A DNA stretch of 64,000 bases from Flavobacterium nitrogenifigens (GCF_003254565.1 NZ_QJRI01000181.1:248001-312000), one strand, 5' to 3'. Positions 26,224 through 35,874 are shown, numbered from the stretch's first letter. Notes: a model not told the origin generated them from the letters alone. Numbers and translations are program-made.

Positions 26224-26266
26224 AAAAAAGAAAAGTCCAAAAAATAATTTTGGACTTTTCTTTTTT
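26224..26266. terminator. Bidirectional terminator between rpe and glsA
   Basis: 19-bp perfect arms (AAAAAAGAAAAGTCCAAAA with its complement) around five bases; works for both convergent genes with A and T tracts on each side. Confidence 0.85.
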
Positions 26267-26276
26267 TACCTAAAAC

Positions 26277-27290
26277 CTATTTAGGTTCAATCCAATAAGG
26301 ATTTGCTTTAAGTTTTTCTACAACATATTGGATCACTTTCTGCGCTTTCAAACTATTTCCAGATTCATCTAATGGTGGTGAAATAACAGCAATTCCAAAT
26401 TTACCTGGACATACTGCCAATATTCCTCCTCCAACACCACTCTTTGCTGAAAGTCCCGAATTAAACAGCCATATCCCAGAATTATCATAGAGACCTGCAG
26501 TTGCCATTACAGGTAAAGTATACATTACAGTCGACTGACTAACCACCTTTTTCTTTGTAACAGGATTAACGCCTCCATTTGCCAATGTAGCCGCCATTGT
26601 AGCGAGATCCTTTACATTTACATTCAATGCGCACTGTTTCGTATAAAGATCTGTTGCTTGGGCTGGATCAAAATATATTCGGTTATAAGCCAATAACAAA
26701 TGTGCAATAGCTTGATTTCGCAAATTATCACTAGCCTCGCTTATATAAACAGGACGATTCATGGAAAGCTGCCTCCCGGCAAAATCACTCTGAATTTTCT
26801 GAATATCTTTCCATTTTGCTATAGAATCGTTACCTCGAATAAGACTCGTAGTTGCAATAGCTCCCGGATTTACTAGAGGATTGATTTTATCACCTTTATG
26901 CATTTCAACAGCAACAATAGAATTAAACGGCAATCCAGTCGCATTTACCCCTATTTTGTCTTGCAAAAATTGTGGTCCTTCTTGCTCAATTACTTTTGCC
27001 ATAGTAAATACTTTCGATATGCTTTGAATGGAGACCATCGACGTTATATCACCCTTTGTATATACAGCTCCATCTGCAGTAACAAGCGCAATACCAAAAA
27101 TATTGGGATCAACATTGGCTAGCTCTTTAATATAGTCGGCGTTTTTACCTTCTTTTAAATCTTTAAATTTATTAAAAGCATCGTTAAGTGTGTTTTCTAT
27201 ATTTTGTTTATTAAGTGTTGTTTGGCTATAGCCGTGGCTTATGATAAAAGAAAATATCAAACCAACAAACATCATTTTTTGCTTGTTCAT
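26277..27290 (-). CDS. glsA: Exported glutaminase A
   Basis: 337 residues from the ATG at 27290; an earlier ATG at 27305 adds MPFFK. A signal peptide to about residue 23 (ending GYSQ) precedes a complete glutaminase domain of the serine-dependent beta-lactamase-like fold. Catalytic Ser90 and Lys93 lie in QSISKVF. NPGAIATTSL, TLANGGVNPV and SAKSGVGGGI are further conserved blocks. The enzyme turns glutamine into glutamate and ammonia. Most bacterial GlsA proteins are cytosolic; the signal peptide puts this one in the periplasm. Confidence 0.9.
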   Translation of the reverse strand: MNKQKMMFVGLIFSFIISHGYSQTTLNKQNIENTLNDAFNKFKDLKEGKNADYIKELANVDPNIFGIALVTADGAVYTKGDITSMVSIQSISKVFTMAKVIEQEGPQFLQDKIGVNATGLPFNSIVAVEMHKGDKINPLVNPGAIATTSLIRGNDSIAKWKDIQKIQSDFAGRQLSMNRPVYISEASDNLRNQAIAHLLLAYNRIYFDPAQATDLYTKQCALNVNVKDLATMAATLANGGVNPVTKKKVVSQSTVMYTLPVMATAGLYDNSGIWLFNSGLSAKSGVGGGILAVCPGKFGIAVISPPLDESGNSLKAQKVIQYVVEKLKANPYWIEPK

Positions 27291-27349
27291 TTTAAAAAAA
27301 GGCATTCTTATTTATATTCTAGATTAATTTATAGGTAAACAGTATTTAA

Positions 27350-28135
27350 TTAAAAATCTTTACTGCTTTTTAGATTTTTAAGATTGGGGAAGAAATCAAT
27401 TCCAGTCATTTTTTCTAAAGTTTCGATTGGAACAACAAAATCATAGATGGATTTATCACTTTTTTCGTTTGGAACTAAGAAAGCAATTGCCTTATGATCT
27501 TTTCCTGATTTAGCTAAAACAATTTTATAAAAATATTTAGGAACCGCAACTTTCTCTGTTCCAATTCTTTTGTCAGAATCTTTCGCAATTCCGCCAGTTA
27601 CTACATAAATATCATTGTATTTTCCTGCCCAATAGCGCGTCTTCTGCTCTATTCTATTCCAAATTCCAGCGTTAAATTCTTTTTTCTGAGGCGAAATATT
27701 CGAAGTATAAAAAGTATCGTTGTATGCATCTTTACTAAACTCCATATCACCGGCAGGACAAAGATGGCCTTTATCGTAACCTGATTTTTTATAGTTTCTC
27801 CAATCGGCAGAACCGGTAGTTACTTTTGGATCTTCTATAAAATAAGGTCTTTTGTAATCATTATTTTTTAAATATTCTTTTTTCAATTCGTATGCCACCC
27901 ATTCTGCCTGCTCAAACTTTTCATTGTAAGAAAGCGTGTAATATTGGTGTTTTACAATTTGTTTGGTTGTTGAAGTCGGGAGATAAGCAACTGTGTATAA
28001 AGAATCTTTGTGAGTAGAATTTTCTTTAAAAGAAACCACTTCATTAGTTTTTATCTCTTCATCAATTTTTACGTTTTCTCTTTTACATGATAATAATGCA
28101 AAACTCAGCAAAATTAAACCTACACAACCTTTCAT
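27350..28135 (-). CDS. DNA/RNA non-specific endonuclease, lipoprotein
   Basis: 261 residues from the ATG at 28135, giving MKGCVGLILLSFALLSC with lipobox Cys17. A longer reading from 28177 starts inside a terminator hairpin and is rejected. The nuclease domain has YDKGHLCPAGDM with His124 (the DRGH-type active site of the Serratia nuclease family) and NISPQKKEFNAGIWNRIE with the metal-binding Asn. Probably anchored in the envelope and used to degrade external nucleic acid, although that use is inferred. Confidence 0.88.
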   Translation of the reverse strand: MKGCVGLILLSFALLSCKRENVKIDEEIKTNEVVSFKENSTHKDSLYTVAYLPTSTTKQIVKHQYYTLSYNEKFEQAEWVAYELKKEYLKNNDYKRPYFIEDPKVTTGSADWRNYKKSGYDKGHLCPAGDMEFSKDAYNDTFYTSNISPQKKEFNAGIWNRIEQKTRYWAGKYNDIYVVTGGIAKDSDKRIGTEKVAVPKYFYKIVLAKSGKDHKAIAFLVPNEKSDKSIYDFVVPIETLEKMTGIDFFPNLKNLKSSKDF

Positions 28136-28161
28136 ATTTCTATTTTTAAAAGCGAACTTAC

Positions 28162-28203
28162 AAAAAAAACGCTCCATAAATTCAAAATTTATAGAGCGTT
28201 TTT
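28162..28203 (-). terminator. Terminator after prc
   Basis: AAAACGCTCCATAAATT with AATTTATAGAGCGTTTT (one mismatch); on the minus strand it ends in a run of T's just after the protease stop. Confidence 0.75.
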
Positions 28204-28227
28204 AAACAAATTAAATTCTTCTCGAAC

Positions 28228-30390
28228 TTAAGACTTCACTAGTTTATCCTTTTTCATTTTAGGATTAACCGTATTTTTCACCAAACTTTTTGTTTGTAGA
28301 TCATCTAATACATTTAAAGCCTCTTCTACATAAACATCTTTAGACAATGCTTGGTGCCATGCATCTCTTTTCTCTTTTAAAGAAGCATCAGCTTTCATTT
28401 CATCTTCTTCATACGGAAGTGATTTGAAAATCAAATCGTTTTTGTAATCAGAAATTGGCTTATATTTTTTTCCTTCGTTTTCAACTTGTTCCTGAGTTTC
28501 TTTAAAACTCTTAATGTTCAAGCTATAAACGTTTTCTTTATTTTTAACATCGATCCATTTTGCATTATCATCAATTAATTTAAATTGAGGATTTTGAGCA
28601 ATTCTATTCCTACTGTTATTGATTGCTTTAGTAAAATTCTCATTAGAAGTCCATGTGCTGTAATCAGCTGGATCAATTTTATCCCAAGGCATTGCATTGT
28701 CAATATCTCTTTCGCCCATTTTAAGGTAAGCATAACGATCTGGCATTACAACGTCACTATGAACCCCTTCAAGCTGAGTAGAACCACCGTTTATTCTATA
28801 AAACTTCTGTCCTGTAATTTTCAATGCACCAAGATCTCCATAATTTGCATTACGCACAAACTGATTCAAATCTAAAACATTTTGTACAGTTCCTTTTCCG
28901 TAAGTCTGTTTGCTTCCGATAATTACACCACGTTTGTAATCCTGAATTGCAGCAGCTAAAATCTCAGATGCCGAAGCAGAAAAACTGTTTACCATAATAA
29001 CCAATGGACCATCCCACTCGATTTTTTTGTCTTTATCGTATAAAACTTCTTTCTTTTTTCCAGCTGATTTTACTTGAACGATTGGTCCGTCTTCGATAAA
29101 TAAACCTGCAATATCAACCACTGTAGAAAGAGATCCTCCACCATCATCACGAACATCTAAAACAATACCATTAACATTTGCTTGTTTCAATCTTTCTACC
29201 TCGCGTGCAATATCTTTTCCGGCATCACGACCGTCTTTATTTTCAAAGTCGATATAGAATTTAGGAAGATAAATTACTCCGTATTTCAAACCATTTTTCT
29301 CAACAACACTAGATTTAGCGTATGTTTCTTCAATTTCTACAACATCACGAATGATAGAAATCACTTTGATAGAACCATCTACTTTTTTAACTGTCAGTTT
29401 TACTTCAGTTCCTTTGTGACCTTTAATTTTCTTCACAACATCATCCAAACGCATACCCACAACATCAACTGGCTCTTCGTTTCCTTGAGCAACTTTCAAG
29501 ATTAAATCTCCTGCCTCTAGTTGTTTTCCTTTCCAGGCCGGGCCTCCAGAAATTAATTCATCAATTTGAGTAAAGTCGTTTTTCTTAGTCAAACGAGCTC
29601 CAATACCTTCAAGTTTTCCACTGATATTTACATCAAAACGATCTTTTTCTTCTGGTGCAAAATAGCTTGTATGCGGATCAAAACGAGCCATAATAGAATT
29701 CAAATACACTGAAAACCAGTATTCTCTATTCAAATCTTTAATTACACTAAAATTATCATCTAGAGATTTTAAAGAACTTTCGCGTGTTTCTTTTTCTAAA
29801 GTTTCAAAAGATTTTTCTTTGTAAGCCGGATCTTTTTTCTTCTTTTCTTCTTCAATTTTTTGTTTTGTAACTAAAGAAGAAAGAGTCGATAATTTGATTT
29901 GTTTTCTCCATCTTTCATTAATCTCCGTTAAGTTTTTTGCATACGGCATTTTCTCATAATCCGCATCAAAATTCTCATCTACATTGTAGTTAAATGGCTG
30001 AGCCAAAATTGTTTTATAACGTTTTTTACTTTCCTCCATACGTTTCATCAGCCTTGTATAAGTAAGGTTGAAAAAAGTAATATCTTTATTCAAAAACTGA
30101 TCATCAAGCATTAATTCATACTGCTTAAATTCGTCAATATCTGACTGAAGGAAGAATCTTTTTGATGGGTCTAAAGCATCGATGTAATCCTTGAAAATAC
30201 CTTTTGAAAACTCATCATTTATTTCCGCTGGACTATAATGCCCTTTTTCAATAACAAATGCTAGTAATTCTAAAAGTGTCTTGTCTCTATTCGGATCTGG
30301 GTCGATTGTCCTATCGGCATTCATCTTAAATGCAAATAATGTAAGCGATAAGCACAATACGGCTATGAGTATCTTATAATTTCTTTTCAT
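28228..30390 (-). CDS. prc: Carboxy-terminal processing protease (Prc/Tsp type)
   Basis: 720 residues from the ATG at 30390 (KRNYKILIAVLCLSLTLFAF, a signal/anchor); an ATG at 30414 adds eight residues. In order: helical N-terminal region, PDZ domain (about 245-335, with SGKLEGIGARL and GMRLDDVVKKIKGHKGTEV), and S41 protease domain with SFSASASEILAAAIQDYKRG and GSKQTYGKGTVQ carrying the Ser/Lys dyad, then a DUF3340-like C-terminal region. Periplasmic; degrades or trims proteins from the C-terminus. Divergent from surE. Confidence 0.93.
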   Translation of the reverse strand: MKRNYKILIAVLCLSLTLFAFKMNADRTIDPDPNRDKTLLELLAFVIEKGHYSPAEINDEFSKGIFKDYIDALDPSKRFFLQSDIDEFKQYELMLDDQFLNKDITFFNLTYTRLMKRMEESKKRYKTILAQPFNYNVDENFDADYEKMPYAKNLTEINERWRKQIKLSTLSSLVTKQKIEEEKKKKDPAYKEKSFETLEKETRESSLKSLDDNFSVIKDLNREYWFSVYLNSIMARFDPHTSYFAPEEKDRFDVNISGKLEGIGARLTKKNDFTQIDELISGGPAWKGKQLEAGDLILKVAQGNEEPVDVVGMRLDDVVKKIKGHKGTEVKLTVKKVDGSIKVISIIRDVVEIEETYAKSSVVEKNGLKYGVIYLPKFYIDFENKDGRDAGKDIAREVERLKQANVNGIVLDVRDDGGGSLSTVVDIAGLFIEDGPIVQVKSAGKKKEVLYDKDKKIEWDGPLVIMVNSFSASASEILAAAIQDYKRGVIIGSKQTYGKGTVQNVLDLNQFVRNANYGDLGALKITGQKFYRINGGSTQLEGVHSDVVMPDRYAYLKMGERDIDNAMPWDKIDPADYSTWTSNENFTKAINNSRNRIAQNPQFKLIDDNAKWIDVKNKENVYSLNIKSFKETQEQVENEGKKYKPISDYKNDLIFKSLPYEEDEMKADASLKEKRDAWHQALSKDVYVEEALNVLDDLQTKSLVKNTVNPKMKKDKLVKS

Positions 30391-30542
30391 AAACTTTATA
30401 ATAGCATTCATCAATTTTTTTATCTAAGTTACGTTAAAAACTATGCCACGAGAGCTAACGCTTCGATAATTTTTTGTTAAAGATATAAAAATGTTTAATT
30501 CGTAAAAAAGTTCTTTACCTTAGTTGACAAATTTTACAGTAT

Positions 30543-30577
30543 TTGTGACTTCTCGCAAATAATTGTGATTAATTTTG
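30543..30577 (+). promoter_or_regulatory. Promoter of surE
   Basis: TAATTTTG at 30570-30577 is a perfect -7 element; a TTG at 30543-30545 lies 24 bases before it. The surE ATG follows 47 bases later. Confidence 0.6.
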
Positions 30578-30623
30578 TTCTTAAAATCCTACAATTGTTA
30601 AAACTACACATAATATTTATTAT

Positions 30624-31403
30624 ATGAAAGCTGAAAAACCACTAATATTAGTGACCAACGATGATGGTATTTTGGCTCCTGGAATTAGAGCCCTTATTAG
30701 CGTTATGGAAACCATAGGCGATGTCATTGTTGTTGCACCAGACAAACCTCAAAGCGCAATGGGACACGCTATCACTGTCAACAATACTTTATTTATAGAT
30801 AAAATTTCAAAAGACGATGACACAATTGCAGAGTACAGCTGTTCTGGAACTCCTGTAGATTGTGTAAAATTGGCAGTAAACGAAATCTTGAAACGTAAAC
30901 CTGACTTATGCGTTTCGGGAATAAATCACGGATCAAATTCCTCAATCAATGTAATTTATTCAGGAACCATGAGCGCAGCTGTAGAAGCCGGCATAGAAGG
31001 CATTCAGGCAATAGGTTTTTCTCTTTTAGATTTTGATTGGAACGCTGATTTTGAACCAATCAAGTCTTTCGTAAAAAAAATTGCTTTAGAAACTCTAGCC
31101 AACAAACTGCCTCCAGGAGTAGTTTTAAATGTCAACTTTCCAAAATTAAAGGAATCTGAAATTAAAGGAATTAAAGTTTGTCGTCAAGCGAAAGCGTATT
31201 ACGCACAAAAGTTTGACAAAAGACAAACTCCTTTCGGGAAAGATTATTACTGGCTTGCAGGCAAATTTGTAAATGAAGACAAAGGCGAAGATACCGACGA
31301 ATGGGCTTTGGCAAACGGATACATTTCGGTAGTTCCGGTACAGTTTGACTTGACCGCCCACCACTCTATTCAGCAACTTAATACTTGGAAATTAAATGAC
31401 TAA
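30624..31403 (+). CDS. surE: 5'/3'-nucleotidase SurE
   Basis: 259 residues. VTNDDGILAPGIRALISVM at the N-terminus holds the metal-binding Asp-Asp pair; GHAITVN, SGTPVDCVKLAV and GINHGSNSSINVIYSGTMSA (metal Asn) are the other SurE signatures. Cytoplasmic metal-dependent phosphatase acting on nucleotides. First of a plus-strand group; the next gene overlaps its end by 8 bases. Confidence 0.95.
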   Translation: MKAEKPLILVTNDDGILAPGIRALISVMETIGDVIVVAPDKPQSAMGHAITVNNTLFIDKISKDDDTIAEYSCSGTPVDCVKLAVNEILKRKPDLCVSGINHGSNSSINVIYSGTMSAAVEAGIEGIQAIGFSLLDFDWNADFEPIKSFVKKIALETLANKLPPGVVLNVNFPKLKESEIKGIKVCRQAKAYYAQKFDKRQTPFGKDYYWLAGKFVNEDKGEDTDEWALANGYISVVPVQFDLTAHHSIQQLNTWKLND

Positions 31404-31665
31404 AGAAATACTGATTGGTTTTATTATCGGAATTTTTACAGCTCTTTTAGGAAGCTATTTGTTTATCACTTTTTTTACCACATTTGAAATTTCGCAAGGA
31501 TTTCACATGATTCGAGAATACGGATATCTTGGAAAAATAATTACCATAGGAACACTTTTAGATCTTGGCGTATTTGCGATTCTTCTTAAAAGAGACAAAG
31601 AATATATGGCTCGAGGTGTAATTTTAGCCGTGATTGTATTGGCAATTTCTACATTAGTTATTTAA
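31396..31665 (+). CDS. Small membrane protein of the surE-lpxB cluster
   Basis: 89 residues with three predicted membrane helices (about 5-25, 40-60, 70-88). Overlaps the surE stop by 8 bases, so translation is probably coupled. Not assigned to a named family. Its place between surE and lpxB hints at an envelope job, but nothing in the sequence shows one. Confidence 0.7.
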   Translation: MTKEILIGFIIGIFTALLGSYLFITFFTTFEISQGFHMIREYGYLGKIITIGTLLDLGVFAILLKRDKEYMARGVILAVIVLAISTLVI

Positions 31666-31669
31666 ATCT

Positions 31670-31677
31670 TATCTTTG
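31670..31677 (+). promoter_or_regulatory. -7 element of lpxB promoter
   Basis: TATCTTTG is a perfect TAnnTTTG match 52 bases before the lpxB ATG, just after the stop of the previous gene. No clear -33 TTG at normal distance. Confidence 0.5.
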
Positions 31678-31728
31678 CTAAGTTCCCTTTAACGGTTACA
31701 ACTTTAGCACATTTACAAAAAAACCAAC

Positions 31729-32850
31729 ATGAAATATTACATAATTGCAGGAGAAGCCTCTGGAGATTTACATGGTTCAAATTTAATGAAGGCATTATAC
31801 GTTGAAGATCCAGAAGCAGAAATTAGATTTTGGGGCGGAGACTTAATGCAGAAAGCAGGCGGAACTTTGGTAAAACATTATCGCGATCTAGCTTTTATGG
31901 GCTTTATTGAAGTGGTTTTCAACTTAAAAACCATTTTAAACAATATCAAAATCTGTAAAAAAGACATCACAGAGTTCAAACCAGATGTGATTATTTTTAT
32001 TGATTATCCAGGCTTTAATATGCGAATTGCAAAATGGGCAAAAGAATTAGGCTATAAAACGCATTACTATATTTCTCCTCAAATTTGGGCTTGGAAAGAA
32101 AACAGAATTAAAGCTATCAAACAAGACGTTGATAAAATGTATGTGATTTTGCCTTTTGAGAAAAGTTTCTACGAAGACAAACATCATTTCCCTGTAGATT
32201 TTGTTGGACATCCGCTTATTGATGCGATTCAGAATCAGCCTGCTTTTGATGAAGCTTTGTTTAGAAAAGAAAATAATCTAGGAGAAAAACCAATCATTGC
32301 AGTTCTTCCTGGAAGCCGTAAACAGGAAATCACCAAAATGTTGAGCGTGATGCTGAGCGTTGTGGATGATTTTCAAGATTACGAATTTGTTATTGCTGGC
32401 GCTCCAAGTCAGGAATATGAATTTTATCAGCAATTCTTAAAAAATAAAAACATTGCATTTGTTTCCAATAAAACGTACGATTTGCTTCGTTCTTCGACAG
32501 CTGCATTAGTAACTTCTGGAACTGCCACTCTTGAAACAGCGCTTTTTAAAGTACCTGAAGTGGTTTGCTATAAAGGAAGCGAAGTTTCGTATCAGATTGC
32601 AAAAAGAATTATCACTTTAAAATATATTTCTCTTGTCAATTTAATTATGGATCAGGAAGTTGTAACTGAATTGATTCAAGGAGATTGCAACAAAAAACGA
32701 ATCAAAGAAGAGCTTCAAAAATTATTAGAGCCTAGTCATCGCAATAAAGTGCTACAAAATTACGATATATTAGAACAAAAATTGGGCGGAGTTGGTGCAA
32801 GCAAAAACACTGCAAAACTCATTGTTGCCGATTTAAAACAAACTAATTAA
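31729..32850 (+). CDS. lpxB: Lipid-A-disaccharide synthase
   Basis: 373 residues, usual length. IIAGEASGDLHGSNLMKAL at the N-terminus, GFIEVVFNL, FIDYPGFNMRIAKWAK, YYISPQIWAWKENRIK and LPGSRKQEITKML are all LpxB signatures (GT19). It joins UDP-diacylglucosamine and lipid X to make the lipid A disaccharide at the inner membrane. Followed 6 bases later by an NlpC/P60 lipoprotein gene. Confidence 0.96.
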   Translation: MKYYIIAGEASGDLHGSNLMKALYVEDPEAEIRFWGGDLMQKAGGTLVKHYRDLAFMGFIEVVFNLKTILNNIKICKKDITEFKPDVIIFIDYPGFNMRIAKWAKELGYKTHYYISPQIWAWKENRIKAIKQDVDKMYVILPFEKSFYEDKHHFPVDFVGHPLIDAIQNQPAFDEALFRKENNLGEKPIIAVLPGSRKQEITKMLSVMLSVVDDFQDYEFVIAGAPSQEYEFYQQFLKNKNIAFVSNKTYDLLRSSTAALVTSGTATLETALFKVPEVVCYKGSEVSYQIAKRIITLKYISLVNLIMDQEVVTELIQGDCNKKRIKEELQKLLEPSHRNKVLQNYDILEQKLGGVGASKNTAKLIVADLKQTN

Positions 32851-32856
32851 TCTATT

Positions 32857-33342
32857 TTGAAAAGAATACTCCTTTTTCTGCTTTTAGCGATTGCCTTTAC
32901 TTCTTGTAAATCGACTTCTTCGGTTACAAACAAAAACGAATCTAAAAAAGAAAACAGAACTTTAGTAAATAATCTTATTGAAAAAGCTACTGACAATATA
33001 GGTGTTCGATATAAAGCGGGAGGAACTACAAAAAGCGGATTTGATTGTTCTGGATTGGTCTACACTACTTTCGAAAGTGAAAGTATCAATCTTCCGAGAA
33101 GTTCTTATGAGCAAGCAAAAATTGGCAAAGTAGTTCCGTTAAATGATGCCAAAAAAGGTGACTTAATTTTCTTTAAAACCAACAAAAGCAGACAAATTAA
33201 TCATGTTGGATTAATTACAGAAGTCAATTCTGACGAAGTAAAATTTGTGCATTCCTCAACCTCAAAAGGAGTCATTATTTCTTCTACCAAAGAGCCTTAT
33301 TACAAAAACTCTTTTGAGCAAGTAAACAGAGTTTTGCCTTAA
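32857..33342 (+). CDS. NlpC/P60 (C40) family lipoprotein
   Basis: 161 residues starting at TTG, giving KRILLFLLLAIAFTSC with lipobox Cys17; no upstream ATG in frame is possible within the 6-base gap. The C40 domain has catalytic Cys64 in GFDCSGLVY and His116 in INHVGLI. Family members cut peptide bonds in peptidoglycan stems. Probably an outer-membrane-anchored cell-wall hydrolase. Confidence 0.9.
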   Translation: MKRILLFLLLAIAFTSCKSTSSVTNKNESKKENRTLVNNLIEKATDNIGVRYKAGGTTKSGFDCSGLVYTTFESESINLPRSSYEQAKIGKVVPLNDAKKGDLIFFKTNKSRQINHVGLITEVNSDEVKFVHSSTSKGVIISSTKEPYYKNSFEQVNRVLP

Positions 33343-33390
33343 AAACTTTTTTTCATTATTTTTCTTACAAAAAATTAATACTTTTATGCC

Positions 33391-35421
33391 ATGAAAGTAT
33401 TAGATTTTCCGTTAGTAAAAATTACGTCCGCTTTTGTACTTGGCATAATTGCTTCGTATTATCTTCATTTTTCTATCACGCTGATCGTACTTTTGACTTC
33501 GATTGGTTTTATAATATTTTCCGGAGCTTTCATTTGGAATTTAAAACGTAATAAAAAAACGATACTGTTCGGAAGCTTTAGTTACATTTTATCATTCTGT
33601 ATTGGCGCACTAACACTTTTATGCCATACACAAAGCCTTCAAAAAAGCAATTACACACATTGTCAGACTGCTTTCAAAAACCCTCAATCAGTAACATTAA
33701 TTTTAAGAGAAAAACTAAAAAGTAATGATTATAGCGATCGATACATTGGTCTTGTAAAAACAATATCTGAAAAATCATATTCGGGAAAAATAATTGTAAA
33801 TGTTCAAAAAGACAGCACCAAAGCCCCTTTAATTGTAGGGAATAGCATTAAAATTCAAACCATTTTACAGCAAAATAAGCCCAGTAAAAATCCAAATCAA
33901 TTTGATTACGGCAGATATTTGGCAGACAAACAAATCTACGCTCAGATTTATTGTCAGAAGAAAGATATTCTGGTTAGCAAAACGATTCAAAAAGACATTT
34001 GGTATTATTGTGCACAGTTACATTCGAGAATAATTTCCAATCTCGAAAAATCAAATTTCAATAAAGATGAAATGAATGTAGCTTTAGCTTTGATTTTAGG
34101 ACAGCAACAGGAGATTTCACAAGATATTATCCAAGATTATCAATATTCTGGAGCAACGCATATATTATCTGTTTCAGGGCTTCATGTGGGCTTTATAATG
34201 CTTTTTATCACTTTTATTCTTAAACCTATTCCAAACACAAGAAAAGGCTCATTCTTTAAATTAGCATCAATCTTAATATCATTGGCTGGTTTTGCTATAA
34301 TTTCTGGCTTATCTCCTTCGGTTTTGAGATCGGTAGTTATGTTCTCATTTGTTGCAATCGGAAGTCATTTACGTAGAAATGGCAATATCTATCACACTTT
34401 ATTAGTTTCTATTTTATTGATATTACTTTTTGAACCGTATTTTTTATTTGATGTTGGTTTTCAATTAAGTTATATCGCCTTATTCTTTATTCTTTGGTTA
34501 CATCCTATTCTAAAAAACATTTACAAACCAAAGAACAAGTTGACAGTTTATATCTGGGAAGCTTTGACCGTTTCTTTTGCAGCACAAATTGGTACTTTGC
34601 CTTTATGCCTTTACTATTTCCATCAATTTCCAGGTCTGTTTTTTGTCACAAATATCATTATCCTTCCTGTTCTATCATTTATTATGATTGCAGGAATTGT
34701 AGTTATGATAGTAGCTATTTTTACCAGTCCACCGCTATTCATGACGATGATTTTCGAAAAAAGCATTTATTTGCTAAACCTCATGATTCACGCTGTAGCT
34801 TCTGTCGATTCATTTGTCATTAGAGATATCAGCTTCAATTTTTATCATCTATGGGCATTCTCATTCTTTATAATTGGCACAATAATCTGGATTAAAAAAC
34901 CAAGCTTTAACAAATTGATATTGGTGTTTGCCTCAATTATTTTCATCCAAATTTCTTTTATTTTAACTAAAGTAGAAACCGAAAACAAAGAAGAATTGAT
35001 TGTTTACAATGAAAAAAACAACACCCTTATTTCTGAGCGTTTAGGAAGCCACATTACGCTTTACACCCGAGACACTATTCAAAAGGACATCAATACAAGA
35101 AATATAAATTCTTATCTCGTTGGAAATTCAATTAGGCTGACTAAAATTCAAGAGATTAAAAATGTGCTTTACTTTAAAAACAACAAAATTTTAATAATTG
35201 ATAGTACTAAAGCTTTCTCAGAAAAAATTCAGCCTGATATTTTAGTCCTTACTCAAACCTCAAAAATAAATCTAGATCGAGTATTAAAGAATATTCATCC
35301 CAAAATTGTTATTGCAGATGGCTCAAATTCCAATTCAATTCAGAAATACTGGAAAAAAAGCTGTCTTAAAAAAAACATCCCTTTCCATTCGACAAAAGAA
35401 AAGGGATATTATCAATTTTAA
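33391..35421 (+). CDS. comEC: ComEC/Rec2 family membrane protein
   Basis: 676 residues. An N-terminal membrane region and soluble OB-like segment (DUF4131-like, about 20-190) precede the competence domain with many helices, including ATHILSVSGLHVGFIMLFIT and ISGLSPSVLRSVVMFSFVAI. ComEC is the inner-membrane channel for single-stranded DNA in natural transformation. The C-terminal 170 residues lie where others carry a metallo-beta-lactamase domain, but I see no HxHxDH metal motif. Last gene of the surE-lpxB group. Confidence 0.88.
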   Translation: MKVLDFPLVKITSAFVLGIIASYYLHFSITLIVLLTSIGFIIFSGAFIWNLKRNKKTILFGSFSYILSFCIGALTLLCHTQSLQKSNYTHCQTAFKNPQSVTLILREKLKSNDYSDRYIGLVKTISEKSYSGKIIVNVQKDSTKAPLIVGNSIKIQTILQQNKPSKNPNQFDYGRYLADKQIYAQIYCQKKDILVSKTIQKDIWYYCAQLHSRIISNLEKSNFNKDEMNVALALILGQQQEISQDIIQDYQYSGATHILSVSGLHVGFIMLFITFILKPIPNTRKGSFFKLASILISLAGFAIISGLSPSVLRSVVMFSFVAIGSHLRRNGNIYHTLLVSILLILLFEPYFLFDVGFQLSYIALFFILWLHPILKNIYKPKNKLTVYIWEALTVSFAAQIGTLPLCLYYFHQFPGLFFVTNIIILPVLSFIMIAGIVVMIVAIFTSPPLFMTMIFEKSIYLLNLMIHAVASVDSFVIRDISFNFYHLWAFSFFIIGTIIWIKKPSFNKLILVFASIIFIQISFILTKVETENKEELIVYNEKNNTLISERLGSHITLYTRDTIQKDINTRNINSYLVGNSIRLTKIQEIKNVLYFKNNKILIIDSTKAFSEKIQPDILVLTQTSKINLDRVLKNIHPKIVIADGSNSNSIQKYWKKSCLKKNIPFHSTKEKGYYQF

Positions 35422-35424
35422 TTT

Positions 35425-35874
35425 TTATTCTGGATTTATAATCGAATTAGATTCAGAAATCCAATTCTTAACTCCAGGAGCTTTATAAGCAATGAGCCCT
35501 AATTTATTAAAACTTGTTTTTCCCTTTCTGACCGTCACTTCAGAAAAGCATACTTGAGGAATATCTTCAATACCAAAAGCGTTCTTCAACATTAGATTTT
35601 GTTCTTTAACAGCATCAGATGCAGAAGGATCAGAAAGATCTAGTTTTACCAGAATAACGTTTTTACGAGACCACTCTTCAAAATCTCGAGTGGCAAAAAT
35701 TTCATTTTGTAATTGAGAATTTACCCCTTGAGCAGTAAAGAATATCAATAATGGTTTTCTTTTTTCTGCACTCGCAGTTACAGCATCGTTGATGTCGGTT
35801 TTCCAGATTATATTTTGAGAAATCATACAAAATGGATTTAAAAATAATAGTAGGATAAGTAGTTTTTTGGGCAT
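35425..35874 (-). CDS. Thioredoxin-fold exported protein without CxxC (copy 1)
   Basis: 149 residues with signal peptide (to about 20, ending MISQ). Aligned with the true thioredoxin at 36806, the WCGWC segment is missing: the text reads FFTAQGVNSQLQNEIF, with about three residues deleted. The cis-proline region is kept as EDIPQVCF (Pro106) with a lone Cys109. It therefore cannot do normal dithiol chemistry. Near-paralogue of the gene at 36139, with the same leader TAACCAAAACCAA before the start. Convergent with comEC, only 3 bases apart. Confidence 0.75.
   Translation of the reverse strand: MPKKLLILLLFLNPFCMISQNIIWKTDINDAVTASAEKRKPLLIFFTAQGVNSQLQNEIFATRDFEEWSRKNVILVKLDLSDPSASDAVKEQNLMLKNAFGIEDIPQVCFSEVTVRKGKTSFNKLGLIAYKAPGVKNWISESNSIINPE

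Noticed and set aside
28136..28177. Longer N-terminus of the endonuclease
   Set aside because: It starts within the prc terminator hairpin and would hide the lipobox signal peptide.
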